From Xanthobacteraceae bacterium (GTDB lineage: Bacteria; Pseudomonadota; Alphaproteobacteria; Rhizobiales; Xanthobacteraceae): a DNA stretch of 64,000 nt. The position numbers and the translations under genes are program-made. The stretch covers positions 1-64,000 of the forward strand of contig JAIENY010000008.1 in NCBI GenBank assembly GCA_019750915.1, written 5' to 3'. How positions within the stretch are numbered: the first letter of the stretch is position 1; each line of letters begins with the position of its first letter. The notes beneath the pieces were generated by a model, which had not been told where the DNA came from, did not search any database, and worked only from the letters and a program-made list of their open reading frames with translations. Below are positions 1 to 8,134 of the stretch, in pieces.

Positions 1-2
1 TC

Positions 3-155
3 CAAGCCGGTGCTCTGGTCGGTGGCCTCGCCGTTGGCATCATCCAGTCGCTGTCGACGTTGGTGTTTCCGATCCAGCTCCAGAATCTCTGTCTGTTCGT
101 GATCTTCATCGCCGTGCTCGCCCTGCGTCCGCAAGGCCTCATCAAGGGGGCATGA
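3..155 (+). CDS. livH: Branched-chain amino acid-type ABC permease LivH, C-terminal end
   Basis: This is the last 50 codons of an inner-membrane permease cut by the window edge. The reading frame is open from the edge to TGA at 153-155 and ends LRPQGLIKGA, the usual end of LivH-type permeases (RPxGLxG). The stop overlaps the ATG of the next permease (ATGA), so the two are translationally coupled. The family pairs with LivM to form the channel of HAAT-type importers. The substrate is not shown by the sequence; the neighbouring nitrilase hints at an amide or nitrile compound rather than a plain amino acid (inference). Confidence 0.85.
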   Translation, partial: QAGALVGGLAVGIIQSLSTLVFPIQLQNLCLFVIFIAVLALRPQGLIKGA

Positions 156-1159
156 TCTTGCGCGACAAAAAGCTGAAATTCGCCATCTTCGTTCTGTTCT
201 TTCTCGCAGCCGCGGCGTTGCCGTGGTTCGTCGATCCACGCGGTCACGTTCTGCGACTGGCAGCGATGGCGTTGCTGTTCGCCGCGACAGCACAGGCATG
301 GAATATCGTCGGCGGGCTTGCCAACCAGATTTCCCTCGGCCACGCGGCGTTCTTCGGTATCGGCGCCTATACGTCCACGCTGTTGTTCTTGAGGTTCGGC
401 ATCTCGCCATGGATCGGTCTGGTTGCCGGCGGGTTCGCGGCGGCGATCATGGCGGCCCTTTTGTCGATCCCGACCTTCCGATTGAAAGGACACTATTTTG
501 CGCTGGCCACGCTCGCCTTCGCAGAGGTGATGCGGGTGATCGCCAACAGCTGGACCAGCCTGTCGGGTGGCCCTGTCGGGTTGACCGTGCCGTTTCTCGG
601 CACCCAGCCGCTCAACTTCGCGTTCAGGTCGGTGGCGTCGTATTACTGGATCATCCTCGCTCTGCTGCTGGTGGTGTCCGCCGTGTTCTATGTGCTGGCA
701 AACGGCGCCACGGGGTATCGGCTGCGCGCGGTGCGCGAGGACGAACAGGCGGCCGAGGTTGCCGGCGTCGATACCTTCCGCGCCAAGCTGACCGCAAGCG
801 TGATTTCGGCGGCACTGACGGCGATGTGCGGAACGGTGTTTGCGCAGTTCACCTTCTTCTTCGATCCCGATTCAATCTTCGCGCTTCAGGGTATTTCGAT
901 CCGGATGGCGATGATTGCGATTGTCGGCGGATTGGGAACCATCGGTGGCCCGATTATCGGCGCGCTGTTTCTGATCCCGCTGGAAGATTATGCCAACGCT
1001 TATCTGTCGTCGAAGGCGGCAGGCATGTCGCAATTCGTGTTCGGCCTTATCCTGATCGGAGCGATTCTGGTTCAGCCGCGTGGCATCATGGCTTTCTGGC
1101 CCAAGGCGAAGCCGAAGGCCAAGCCGCTTCCGCAAGTGATCGAAGGAAGCCGTCCATGA
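152..1159 (+). CDS. livM: ABC transporter permease, LivM family
   Basis: Second inner-membrane permease of a branched-chain amino acid-type ABC importer, 335 residues. It has about nine hydrophobic segments and the LivM hallmarks NIVGGLANQISLGHAAFFGIGAYT (residues about 51-74), GHYFALATLAFAEV, and a late IVGGLGTIGGPIIGA followed by RGIMAFWP near the C-terminus. ATG overlaps the livH stop and its own stop overlaps livG, so all four genes read as one operon. The tail after residue 315 is rich in Lys and Pro. Substrate not determinable from sequence. Confidence 0.93.
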   Translation: MILRDKKLKFAIFVLFFLAAAALPWFVDPRGHVLRLAAMALLFAATAQAWNIVGGLANQISLGHAAFFGIGAYTSTLLFLRFGISPWIGLVAGGFAAAIMAALLSIPTFRLKGHYFALATLAFAEVMRVIANSWTSLSGGPVGLTVPFLGTQPLNFAFRSVASYYWIILALLLVVSAVFYVLANGATGYRLRAVREDEQAAEVAGVDTFRAKLTASVISAALTAMCGTVFAQFTFFFDPDSIFALQGISIRMAMIAIVGGLGTIGGPIIGALFLIPLEDYANAYLSSKAAGMSQFVFGLILIGAILVQPRGIMAFWPKAKPKAKPLPQVIEGSRP

Positions 1160-1917
1160 TGCCGTCTCAAATGACAGGACCGGCTTTGCTCGAAGCGAAA
1201 GCCATCACGGTGGTGTTCGGCGGCCTGCGCGCCGTCGACGGCGTATCGTTTACCCTGAACAGGGGCGAGATCGTCGGTCTGATTGGGCCTAACGGCGCAG
1301 GCAAGACCACGCTGTTCAACTCGCTGGTCGGGTTGCAAAAACTTTCAAGCGGGTCGGTTGTGCTCGAAGGGGAAACGGTCTCCGGAACCAAGCCGCATCG
1401 CATCGCGGCGCGTGGCATGACCAAGACTTTCCAGAACGCGGCGCTGTTTCCGGATATGACCGTGCTCGAGAACGTGCTCACCGCTGCGTTGCTGCGGCAC
1501 GATCTTGCAAGTGCGCGAACGAAGGCCGCGGAGGTGCTCGCTCGCCTCGATCTCACGTCGATTGCCGACGCCGATGTCGCAGACCTGACGTTCCCACAGA
1601 AGGCAATGGTGGAGATGGCTCGTGCGCTGGCCACGGAGCCGAAGGTATTGCTGCTCGATGAGGTGATGGCGGCGCTCGCGCCAAGTGAAATGGACGAAGT
1701 GATGGCGGTGATCCGTTCGTTGCGGGATCAGGGCCTGACGTTCCTCGTGGTCGAGCATCATATGCGCGCGATCATGGCGTTGTGCGATCGTCTAATCGCG
1801 GTGAATTTCGGTCGTCTGATCGCGGAAGGCGCGCCCGCCGAAGTCGCAAGCCATCCGACCGTGATCGAGGCGTATCTCGGTCACGGCGCGGCCGGAAAGG
1901 ATGGCGCACATGCTTGA
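1156..1917 (+). CDS. livG: ABC transporter ATP-binding protein, LivG family
   Basis: Cytoplasmic ATPase subunit of the importer, 253 residues. Walker A is GPNGAGKTT and Walker B VLLLDE is followed by VMAALAP rather than the more common PAAGLNP. The ABC signature is unusual, LTFPQKAMVEMARAL in place of LSYGQ. A His switch is present in VVEHHM. The start at 1156 (ATGATG) overlaps the livM stop by two bases. An open frame continues upstream through livM in another phase, but that part has no coding character. Forms a heterodimer with LivF in this family. Confidence 0.92.
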   Translation: MMPSQMTGPALLEAKAITVVFGGLRAVDGVSFTLNRGEIVGLIGPNGAGKTTLFNSLVGLQKLSSGSVVLEGETVSGTKPHRIAARGMTKTFQNAALFPDMTVLENVLTAALLRHDLASARTKAAEVLARLDLTSIADADVADLTFPQKAMVEMARALATEPKVLLLDEVMAALAPSEMDEVMAVIRSLRDQGLTFLVVEHHMRAIMALCDRLIAVNFGRLIAEGAPAEVASHPTVIEAYLGHGAAGKDGAHA

Positions 1918-2614
1918 GGTGCGTGATCTCAGGGTCTCTTACGGCGGCCCCGACGTGCTCAAGCACGTCTCTCTCGAGGTCAATGCGGGCGAAACGGTCG
2001 CGGTTCTTGGCGCAAATACGGCGGGCAAGACGACGCTGCTGCGGTCGATCTCGGGGCTGATTTCGAAGGCGCGCGGCACCATCATGTTTGAGGGCGCGCC
2101 GTTGCTTGGACGGCCCGCACATACGATTCCCGCGCTTGGCATCGGTCATGTGCCCGAGGGCCGTCATGTGTTTCCGCGCATGTCCACCATGGATAACCTC
2201 ATGATGGGTGCTTACGGCGACCGTCGCGCGAATGACATCGACGCGCGCATCAGCCGGGTTCTCACGCTGTTTCCAAGACTCGGAGAACGCCGCACCCAGA
2301 TGGCGGGATCGATGTCGGGCGGCGAACAGCAGATGGTTTCGATCGGGCGCGCACTGATGGGCAATCCTAAGCTGCTGCTGCTGGATGAGCCGAGCCATGG
2401 TCTTGCACCGATCGTGGTGGACGAGCTGCATGGCGCAATCGCGGAAATCAACCGGCAGGGCGTCGCCGTTTTGCTGGTTGAGCAGAATGCGATGCTGGCA
2501 CTTTCGGTCGCGCACCGCGGTTACGTTCTCGAAGCAGGCCATGTCGTCCTGTCCGACACGTCAGACAAACTCAAAGCGGACCCAGCGGTACGCCGCGCCT
2601 ATCTCGGCGTTTAG
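1901..2614 (+). CDS. livF: ABC transporter ATP-binding protein, LivF family
   Basis: Second ATPase subunit, 237 residues, overlapping livG by 17 bases. Walker A reads GANTAGKTT (Thr where LivF usually has Gly, still fitting GxxxxGKT), the signature is SMSGGEQQM and Walker B LLLLDEPSHGLAP. The start MAHMLEV could also be the Met at 1910. The preceding solute-binding protein gene is not in this window. Forty-three bases separate it from the nitrilase gene on the same strand, which suggests common transcription. Confidence 0.93.
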   Translation: MAHMLEVRDLRVSYGGPDVLKHVSLEVNAGETVAVLGANTAGKTTLLRSISGLISKARGTIMFEGAPLLGRPAHTIPALGIGHVPEGRHVFPRMSTMDNLMMGAYGDRRANDIDARISRVLTLFPRLGERRTQMAGSMSGGEQQMVSIGRALMGNPKLLLLDEPSHGLAPIVVDELHGAIAEINRQGVAVLLVEQNAMLALSVAHRGYVLEAGHVVLSDTSDKLKADPAVRRAYLGV

Positions 2615-2657
2615 CGAAACTGAGTTCTGAAAAAATTCAAATGCCAAGGAGCATATC

Positions 2658-3587
2658 ATGAAAATCAAGGCCGGTGTTGCCCAGGTGGGATCAGTTCCGT
2701 TCGACGCGAATGCCAGTGTTGCCAAGGCAGAAGGATGGATCGCGAAAGCCGGCGCCGAAGGCTGCCAGATCGTTGTGTTTCCTGAAGCCTTCATCTCTGG
2801 CTATCCGAAGGGAGCGGACTTCGAAGTCTCGATTGGCGTTCGCACCGCGCGCGGGCGCGAGGAATTTCGCCGCTATCTCGACGGTGCGATCACGGTGCCT
2901 GGACCCGAGACGGAGCGTCTCGGTGCGGCAGCGGCAGCCGCGAAGGTTTATCTCGTGATCGGGGTGATGGAGCGAGAGCTCGGCACGCAGTACTGCACCG
3001 CTCTCTATTTCGGTCCCGATGGCGCGCTGCTTGGCAAGCACCGGAAGTTGATGCCGACGGCGGGCGAACGCCTTGCCTGGGGTTTCGGCGATGGTTCGAC
3101 ATTGCCTGCGTTCGACACGCCGATCGGCAAGATCGGCGCGGTGATCTGCTGGGAAAACTACATGCCGATGCTGCGCATGGCGATGTATTCCAAGGGCGTT
3201 ACGCTGTATTGCGCGCCGACCGCGGACGACCGCGAATCGTGGCTGCCGTCCATGCGCCATATCGCGCTCGAAGGGCGCTGTTTTGTGCTGACCACCTGCC
3301 AGGTGATCAAGCGGGGAAACTTCCCAGCCGACTATCTCTGCACGGTTTCCGACGATCCGGATACGATCCTGATGCATGGTGGTGCGGCGATTATCGATCC
3401 GCTGGGTAAGGTTCTTGCAGGACCGGTGTTCGACGAGGAAACGCTGTTGACGGCCGAGCTTGATCTCGACGAAGTGGATCGCGGAAAATTCGATTTCGAC
3501 GTGGCTGGTCACTACGCTCGCCCCGATATATTTACGCTGAACGTCAATGAGGCGCCGCAGCAAGCCGTCAGCGTGAAAAAGAGCTGA
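2658..3587 (+). CDS. Nitrilase / carbon-nitrogen hydrolase
   Basis: A 309-residue enzyme of the nitrilase superfamily, cytoplasmic, expected to hydrolyse a nitrile to a carboxylic acid and ammonia. The catalytic triad is visible: Glu43 in VFPEAFISGYPKG, Lys130 in GKHRKLMPT and Cys164 in AVICWENYMP. FPEAF-GYP and CWEN-MP are typical of branch 1 true nitrilases rather than amidases or beta-ureidopropionases. An AAGGAGC ribosome site lies eight bases before ATG. It follows livF closely and precedes a regulator gene, so the importer probably brings in its substrate. The exact substrate cannot be read from the sequence. Confidence 0.9.
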   Translation: MKIKAGVAQVGSVPFDANASVAKAEGWIAKAGAEGCQIVVFPEAFISGYPKGADFEVSIGVRTARGREEFRRYLDGAITVPGPETERLGAAAAAAKVYLVIGVMERELGTQYCTALYFGPDGALLGKHRKLMPTAGERLAWGFGDGSTLPAFDTPIGKIGAVICWENYMPMLRMAMYSKGVTLYCAPTADDRESWLPSMRHIALEGRCFVLTTCQVIKRGNFPADYLCTVSDDPDTILMHGGAAIIDPLGKVLAGPVFDEETLLTAELDLDEVDRGKFDFDVAGHYARPDIFTLNVNEAPQQAVSVKKS

Positions 3588-3625
3588 GGTAAGGGCGGTC
3601 GCCCGTTTCCGGGAAAGACCGCCTC

Positions 3626-4381
3626 ATGGATATGGAAGAAAAGCTCGCCCAGATCGGGATCACCGGGAAGCTGTTTAAGCTTTATATCGCCGCCGTTCAG
3701 CTCGGGGAGGCACCGGTCCAGGCGGTCGCTGCGCACGCCGGTCTTGCGCGCACGACCGCCTATGACGTCCTCGATCGTCTCGAACAAGAGGCGCTGATCC
3801 GTATCGAGGAGCGGAACGGCCGACGTTACGTCATCGCCGAGGATCCGGTCGGCATGCTACAGCGTCTCGAACTGCGGCGACAGGTCATCAGCGATGTGAT
3901 GCCGCAGATCCGCTCCCTCTATAATGGCGCCAAGGGCAAGCCCCAGATTCGTTTCTATGAAGGCGAAGAGGGTGTCCAAACGGTGCTGTGGGACACCCTG
4001 ACCTGCCAGAGCAAGTTTCTGCGGGGTATTCTCTCGATGAACGAGTTGATCGAGGCGCCCGGGCTTGCCGAAATGGATGTCTACATCGAGGAGCGGTTGA
4101 AGCGCGGTATCGCGCTGAAGGTGCTGCGTTCGCCGAACAAGGATGTCGAGAAAATCTGGCCATCGGGCCAGGAGCAATTGCGTGAACTCCGCTATGCGCC
4201 GGAAGGCGTCACGCTTGGCGTGACCCAGTATGTTTACGATAACAAGGTCTCCATCATCTCGTCCAAGCGCGAGAACTACGGTCTCATCATCGAAAGCGAG
4301 GACTTCGCGAACCTTCAATCGGTGTTGTTCGAGACGTTGTGGTCGATTTCCACTCCCGCAAAATTCGATACGTCGAACTGA
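3626..4381 (+). CDS. TrmB-type transcriptional regulator
   Basis: A 251-residue protein with an N-terminal winged helix-turn-helix of the TrmB type (residues about 8-70: LYIAAVQLGEAPVQAVAAHA, then ARTTAYDVLDRLEQEALI), followed by a TrmB-like sensor region with FYEGEEGVQTVLWDTL and a C-terminal domain ending LFETLWS. TrmB proteins are common in archaea and scarcer in bacteria; most sense sugars or other small molecules. Its position after the nitrilase with a 38-base gap suggests it controls the liv-nitrilase cassette (inference). No operator was identified. Confidence 0.78.
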   Translation: MDMEEKLAQIGITGKLFKLYIAAVQLGEAPVQAVAAHAGLARTTAYDVLDRLEQEALIRIEERNGRRYVIAEDPVGMLQRLELRRQVISDVMPQIRSLYNGAKGKPQIRFYEGEEGVQTVLWDTLTCQSKFLRGILSMNELIEAPGLAEMDVYIEERLKRGIALKVLRSPNKDVEKIWPSGQEQLRELRYAPEGVTLGVTQYVYDNKVSIISSKRENYGLIIESEDFANLQSVLFETLWSISTPAKFDTSN

Positions 4382-5268
4382 CCGCACGGTGTAGTCGAGA
4401 GATTTGCTGATTTCTCCGATCGATGACGAGTGGAAGCCAGAAGGCCATAGCTCGCTATTACAGGTTGTCCGCTCGTGATTCGAACGGTGCGGTCACATAA
4501 CCATCGCGTGTTGAATCGACGCAGTACAACTGATGCGATGCATGCCGGTATCGCAAATTCAGCAATTTCGATTGTTGTGCTTCGATCTTTCGTCAGCGTC
4601 GTTGCGACGCCAGGATCGGTCGCTGCTGATGGTGAAGTCAGCGGTAATAGCAACGATCCGAGAACGAATCCGCGTCGCGTCGATTGAAAAACCATGGCGG
4701 CCTCTGGTGTGAGGCCATCTCGTATCCGTATATTCGGCGGGTGATGTCAACGGCGAGGTTCAAAAGAGTTTCGCCGTCGCCAAATCTTATCTTTGTCGAT
4801 CAAGCAGAAAGTCTTACGTATTGCCGCCGTGAAAATATTTTGGTCGTCGGCAGGATTTCCGATCGGTCCTTATAAATATCAATGGAGCGGCGCAGACCAG
4901 ATACAAAGCGCCTTCACAGTGACGCCTTCCATTAGCGTTTGGTCAGCCTCCGCCAGGGTCCTTGCTCGTCGGTTGTCTTGATGAAAGGTCAGCCGGATTG
5001 GATGTCCACTCTCGGCATTGTCCAACCTATGACCAGACTTCGATGACTGATCTCGATGACCAAACTTGATTGGTTCAAATGCAGCGAACCGAATGAACAA
5101 ACATCACAGCCAGTGACCATCTTGATTGAACCTAACAGATAACGATCACGTAATCATACCAAATACAGCCAACTGATCTCGGTTGAACCATAACCAAGGC
5201 CACTATCTGGTCCAGATGATTATACCAGTGAAATTCCAACCAATAACAATAAGAGGAATACCCTCACC
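4382..5268. other. Long AT-richer intergenic stretch without a convincing gene
   Basis: This 887-base stretch is visibly richer in A and T than the flanking genes. Short open frames exist on both strands (for example 4475-4687) but none has a plausible ribosome site or recognisable family. Its right part, 4990-5268, carries imperfect repeats that precede the Rep-like gene. The composition suggests foreign origin together with 5269-6042. No flanking target duplication or tRNA end was found by eye. Confidence 0.6.
5031..5190 (+). repeat. Iteron-like imperfect direct repeats upstream of Rep-like gene
   Basis: Related units are GACCAGACTTCGATGA at 5031, GACCAAACTTGATTGGTTC at 5058, GACCATCTTGATTGAACC at 5115 and TGATCTCGGTTGAACC at 5174. 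The first three share GACCA-x-(A)CTT-GAT; the last two share GATTGAACC/GGTTGAACC. Start-to-start spacings are 27, 57 and 59 bases. Such directly repeated blocks before an initiator gene resemble replication iterons, but the copies are degenerate and the match was made by eye. Confidence 0.35.
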
Positions 5269-6042
5269 ATGCAGTATCGTCACCAACAGCAAATTGATGC
5301 CATCGCGGAGCACATCATCGAAATCTGCCAGCATCATCCATCAACGAAACACGGCCTTGATCAAGCCTTGATCGATAACGTGTTTATGGTCACGATGAAG
5401 CTTGATGGTGTCGATGTACGAGGTCTGGTCGATTTAAGCCACAAGCGACCGTTTGATGTCGACTTGAACGAAAACATTGGTTGGAGAAATTACCAACGAG
5501 ACATTGGTTCTCGACAAAGAAAGCTGCCTCTGCACCTTTACTTTGATGTCTTTGATCGTTGGTGCCGCTATCTGAATCTGCAGTCGTTTGGTCGGAAGTT
5601 TTATCGACCCAAGGAAGACCAGCCCTTGATCTTCGCCTTTATTGATTTTCCGGGATCACGGAGACGAGAACAAATATCGATGGCAGAGCTGCTTTCATTA
5701 GGTCGGCTCCATCTCCATGCCATCGTTCCTGCACGACCCGGAAAAGGTCAGCAATGCATCCAGCACCTAAGGCATATGAAGAACGGTTTCGATAACGAGC
5801 TGAAGAAATTTGTTGATGTGAACATCCGCCATTACGATCCCGAACAAGGATTATCGAATCTCATCGATTACTGTTCGAAAGGTGCCCAAGCAGTCGATTG
5901 TCGTCATGCCTGGGACGATATGCATGAAGTGTTCCCACGAAAGCGTGTAGATAAAATCCAGACCAAGACAAAGAAGATCGTCGCATCGAATTTCGTGTTA
6001 CCGTCCGCCAATGTTTTGGGTCGTTCACAGGTGATCAGCTAA
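5269..6042 (+). CDS. HUH endonuclease / replication initiator-like protein
   Basis: A 257-residue protein with three motifs in the order expected of HUH rolling-circle initiators or Y1 transposases: a hydrophobic strand IFAFIDFPG (121-129), an HUH motif RLHLHAIV with His148 and His150, and a catalytic-type motif LIDYCSKG with Tyr201 and Lys204. An AGAGGAA ribosome site precedes ATG. The gene is AT-richer than its neighbours, has no partner mobilisation genes, and follows iteron-like repeats. Known families with this pattern include plasmid and filamentous phage Rep proteins and REP-associated transposases. The motif reading is direct; the function is inference, and it could be a domesticated remnant. 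Confidence 0.5.
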   Translation: MQYRHQQQIDAIAEHIIEICQHHPSTKHGLDQALIDNVFMVTMKLDGVDVRGLVDLSHKRPFDVDLNENIGWRNYQRDIGSRQRKLPLHLYFDVFDRWCRYLNLQSFGRKFYRPKEDQPLIFAFIDFPGSRRREQISMAELLSLGRLHLHAIVPARPGKGQQCIQHLRHMKNGFDNELKKFVDVNIRHYDPEQGLSNLIDYCSKGAQAVDCRHAWDDMHEVFPRKRVDKIQTKTKKIVASNFVLPSANVLGRSQVIS

Positions 6043-6191
6043 TCTGATGGTATTTCTGTTGGTATTTTTATTTTCAGGCTTTAAGAGTTCCCGTCGTTAT
6101 TGAGTAAATAAAGCCAATGTGATGGCGCCCCTGCACCATTGCTTTCCCAAGCGTTTGATCTGCACAGATACGCCGCTCTCATTATTGAGCG

Positions 6192-6404
6192 TTAGTGCTT
6201 CCGCTTCGGTTTCCTCACGGCGTGTGAACCCGACTGCACCACGCTTCCCGTTGTGACAGCCGCTGGGTTTTTTGACTTATCGTTTGACGATGCCGATGAG
6301 CTTGGATGCGGATTGATTGAATCGCCTTGAGGCGTTCCCGCCTGAGCGAGCGCGGCGCCGGACGTCACGAGCAGACACGCGGCCGCAATGATGAGTTGTC
6401 TCAT
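6192..6404 (-). CDS. Small secreted Ser/Asn-rich protein
   Basis: A 70-residue protein with a clear Sec signal peptide (MRQLIIAAACLLVTSGAALAQ, cleavage after ALA) and a short polar mature part with SINPHPSSSASSNDKSKNP and a basic tail KPKRKH. It resembles the product of 8599-8898 in the signal peptide, in the AQxGxPQG segment after cleavage and in the following NP-S-SSND-SK stretch, so the two are probably paralogues. It lies 38 bases downstream of the ferritin-like gene on the same strand and may be cotranscribed with it. Function unknown. Confidence 0.65.
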   Translation of the reverse strand: MRQLIIAAACLLVTSGAALAQAGTPQGDSINPHPSSSASSNDKSKNPAAVTTGSVVQSGSHAVRKPKRKH

Positions 6405-6442
6405 ATGATTTCTCCGTTTTTCGAGGAATGCGCTGGTTTGAA

Positions 6443-6940
6443 CTAGGCGGCTTCGGCTTCGGCGTTCACCACGTTTTTTGCGATGGTCGTCAGTGTCGCG
6501 TCGGTGGTCTTTTCTTCATCGAGTGTTTCTTTGAGAAGTTTCGCGACCTTTGTGAGCCCGAGCTCGTTGGCCCAGGTGATGAGTGTGCCGTACCGGGAGA
6601 TTTCATAGTGCTCGACCGCTTGCGCCGCCGCGAGCAAGCCGGCATCGAGCGCTGGCGCCCCTTTATAATCCGACATAATCTCTTTGCCTTCATCAAGGAT
6701 GCCCATGATGGCGTCGCAGGTCTTCCCTTGAGGTTTGGCGTCGATCTCCTCAAACACCATCTCAAGCCGCTCAACCTGAGTCTCCGTTTCACCCAGATGC
6801 TTTTCGAAAGCCGCGCGCAGGTCGCTGCTTTGCGCGGCCTTGGCCATCTTCGGCAGCGCGCTCATAATTTTCTTCTCGGCAAAATAGATATCTTTAAGAG
6901 TGTCGTGGAAAAGATCGCTAAGCGTTTTGGCTTTTGACAT
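6443..6940 (-). CDS. Ferritin-like DUF892 (YciE/YciF family) stress protein
   Basis: A 165-residue four-helix protein of the YciE/DUF892 family. It starts MSKAKTLSDLFHDTLKDIYFAEKKI and has the family's repeated acidic and His ligands: DIYFAEKKI, EKHLGETETQVERLE, AVEHYEISRYGTL and LLKETLDEEKTTD. The fold is ferritin-like and a di-metal site is likely; members are induced by osmotic and general stress, and their biochemistry is unclear. A strong GGAGGAA ribosome site precedes ATG. An EcfG-type promoter lies about 90 bases upstream, consistent with general stress control. Confidence 0.88.
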   Translation of the reverse strand: MSKAKTLSDLFHDTLKDIYFAEKKIMSALPKMAKAAQSSDLRAAFEKHLGETETQVERLEMVFEEIDAKPQGKTCDAIMGILDEGKEIMSDYKGAPALDAGLLAAAQAVEHYEISRYGTLITWANELGLTKVAKLLKETLDEEKTTDATLTTIAKNVVNAEAEAA

Positions 6941-7029
6941 TGGTTCCTCCGGCCTATTGGTAAGGGTGAGCTCAAGCGCAGACGTCTGTGCGCGCCCCTA
7001 TGCGGCTTAGTCTGTCCGAGCAAGCCACC

Positions 7030-7054
7030 AACAATATTGATCTGGACATGTTCC
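7030..7054 (-). promoter_or_regulatory. Candidate EcfG (general stress sigma factor) promoter
   Basis: On the minus strand the sequence reads GGAAC at 7054-7050, a 17-base spacer, then GTT at 7032-7030. The alphaproteobacterial EcfG consensus is GGAAC-N16/17-cGTT. It points at the ferritin-like gene that starts at 6940. The -35 block is exact; the -10 lacks the preceding C. Confidence 0.5.
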
Positions 7055-7096
7055 GTGCCGTCCGTCTCGCCGGATCGAACGAGGGCACTCCAAATC

Positions 7097-7108
7097 TATC
7101 AATTGATA
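7097..7108. promoter_or_regulatory. Palindrome TATCAATTGATA, possible operator
   Basis: A perfect 12-base palindrome lies 52 bases before the small gene at 7161, in the divergent region with the ferritin-like gene. It differs by one base from TATCATTTGATA at 8137-8148, upstream of the Crp/Fnr gene. The shared site suggests one regulator acts at both promoters. Confidence 0.4.
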
Positions 7109-7160
7109 AGGCACGAGGTCTCGGGTCCTGCTTTCATGCCGTCTTTGATGAGGCCCGCAG

Positions 7161-7376
7161 ATGAAAAAGACGGCGAATTTGCCCTGGAAAGACGATGAGG
7201 TTCAGCTTCTTCGCCAGATGGCCGAAGAGGGTAAATCGGTCTATCGAATGGCCGCGGTTCTAGGGCGGTCCGTTGCAGCCCTGAAGAGGTTGGCCAGCCG
7301 CAATGGCATTCGAATTATATCGCGTCGGAGCATTTCCAGGGTCGACACGAGCCAAGGCAGTGAGACTCGGCATTAA
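7161..7376 (+). CDS. Small Myb/SANT-like helix-turn-helix protein
   Basis: A 71-residue basic protein. Residues 9-50 (PWKDDEVQLLRQMAEEGKS, then YRMAAVLGRSVAALKRLASRNGI) look like a short Myb/GcrA-type helix-turn-helix in which W-x-x-D/E-E begins the first helix and GRSVAALKRLA forms the recognition helix. Similar small proteins are common in Bradyrhizobium relatives. Its end overlaps the convergent Crp/Fnr gene by four bases. No partner or target is known. Confidence 0.6.
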   Translation: MKKTANLPWKDDEVQLLRQMAEEGKSVYRMAAVLGRSVAALKRLASRNGIRIISRRSISRVDTSQGSETRH

Positions 7377-8101
7377 CGCAGAGGCTGCACCCTCATGTGC
7401 AAATACTGAGGATCAAAATCCCCCATCGCGGCGAGTTTGCTCCAGTTTCTGACCATCAGGTTGCCGCCTTTCAAATCAGCGACGCGACTCTTTCGTATCG
7501 TTTGAAGGTGCCTGTGAACCGTGATGATCGACATCCCGAGCAACTCTCCGAGTTGCGTTTGAGTAAGTGGAAGCCTGCAATTATTTTCGCTCACGAGGCC
7601 GATTGAGTCTGAGCGGAAATAGATTTCCGCGAAAAAATGCGCCAGCCGTCTTATACCAGAGCGACTGCTATTATTGGTGATGGCCTCACGAAAAATGGCG
7701 GCATCAATCAGCGTCTCACGCCAGATCGCAAAGCCGAGAGTCGGCCTGTCGCGAAACAGCTTGATGAGCTCCCGATGCGGGATCGAACAAACCGCCGAGT
7801 TTTCCATGGCGCAGACGGAATGATCCATTCGGTCGATAAACAAGCCCTGAGCGTCGGGCCAATCACCTTTGATATGAAGCGACAGGTACTGCCGTCGTCC
7901 ACCCTTTAAAGTGTGGTATCTTGCCAGCGTGCCGCTCAGCACCACTGCGGAGGATCGAGGCTCGTCACCTTGATGGATAAAATCCTCCCCATCGGCCAAC
8001 TCGCGCAATTGGCACGACAGCTGGCGTATTGCCGTCTCGTCCGCAGCGTCCAAACGTGAATGCTGCTTCAATTTTCGCAGCATGGTCTCGCCCAAGATCA
8101 T
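7373..8101 (-). CDS. Crp/Fnr family transcriptional regulator
   Basis: A 242-residue regulator with a cyclic-nucleotide-binding-like beta-barrel (about residues 20-130: DGEDFIHQGDEPRSSAVVLSGTLARY, later SVCAMENSAVCSIPH), a dimerisation helix and a C-terminal winged helix (LTQTQLGELLGMSIITVHRHLQTIRKS). It lacks the four-Cys iron-sulfur cluster of Fnr, so the signal is unknown. The Met at codon 7 is an alternative start. A perfect palindrome lies 34 bases upstream, which could be an autoregulatory site. Confidence 0.88.
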   Translation of the reverse strand: MILGETMLRKLKQHSRLDAADETAIRQLSCQLRELADGEDFIHQGDEPRSSAVVLSGTLARYHTLKGGRRQYLSLHIKGDWPDAQGLFIDRMDHSVCAMENSAVCSIPHRELIKLFRDRPTLGFAIWRETLIDAAIFREAITNNSSRSGIRRLAHFFAEIYFRSDSIGLVSENNCRLPLTQTQLGELLGMSIITVHRHLQTIRKSRVADLKGGNLMVRNWSKLAAMGDFDPQYLHMRVQPLR

Positions 8102-8134
8102 GTTGACCGAACGCGCCTCGATGCGGCGGGTTCA

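Noticed and set aside
223-1155. Long open frame upstream of livG
   Set aside because: It overlaps livM in another phase and is Arg/Gly-rich without any domain; only the part from 1156 matches LivG.
4475-5100. Several short open frames in the AT-richer gap
   Set aside because: None has a plausible ribosome site, they overlap each other on both strands and the composition does not support coding.
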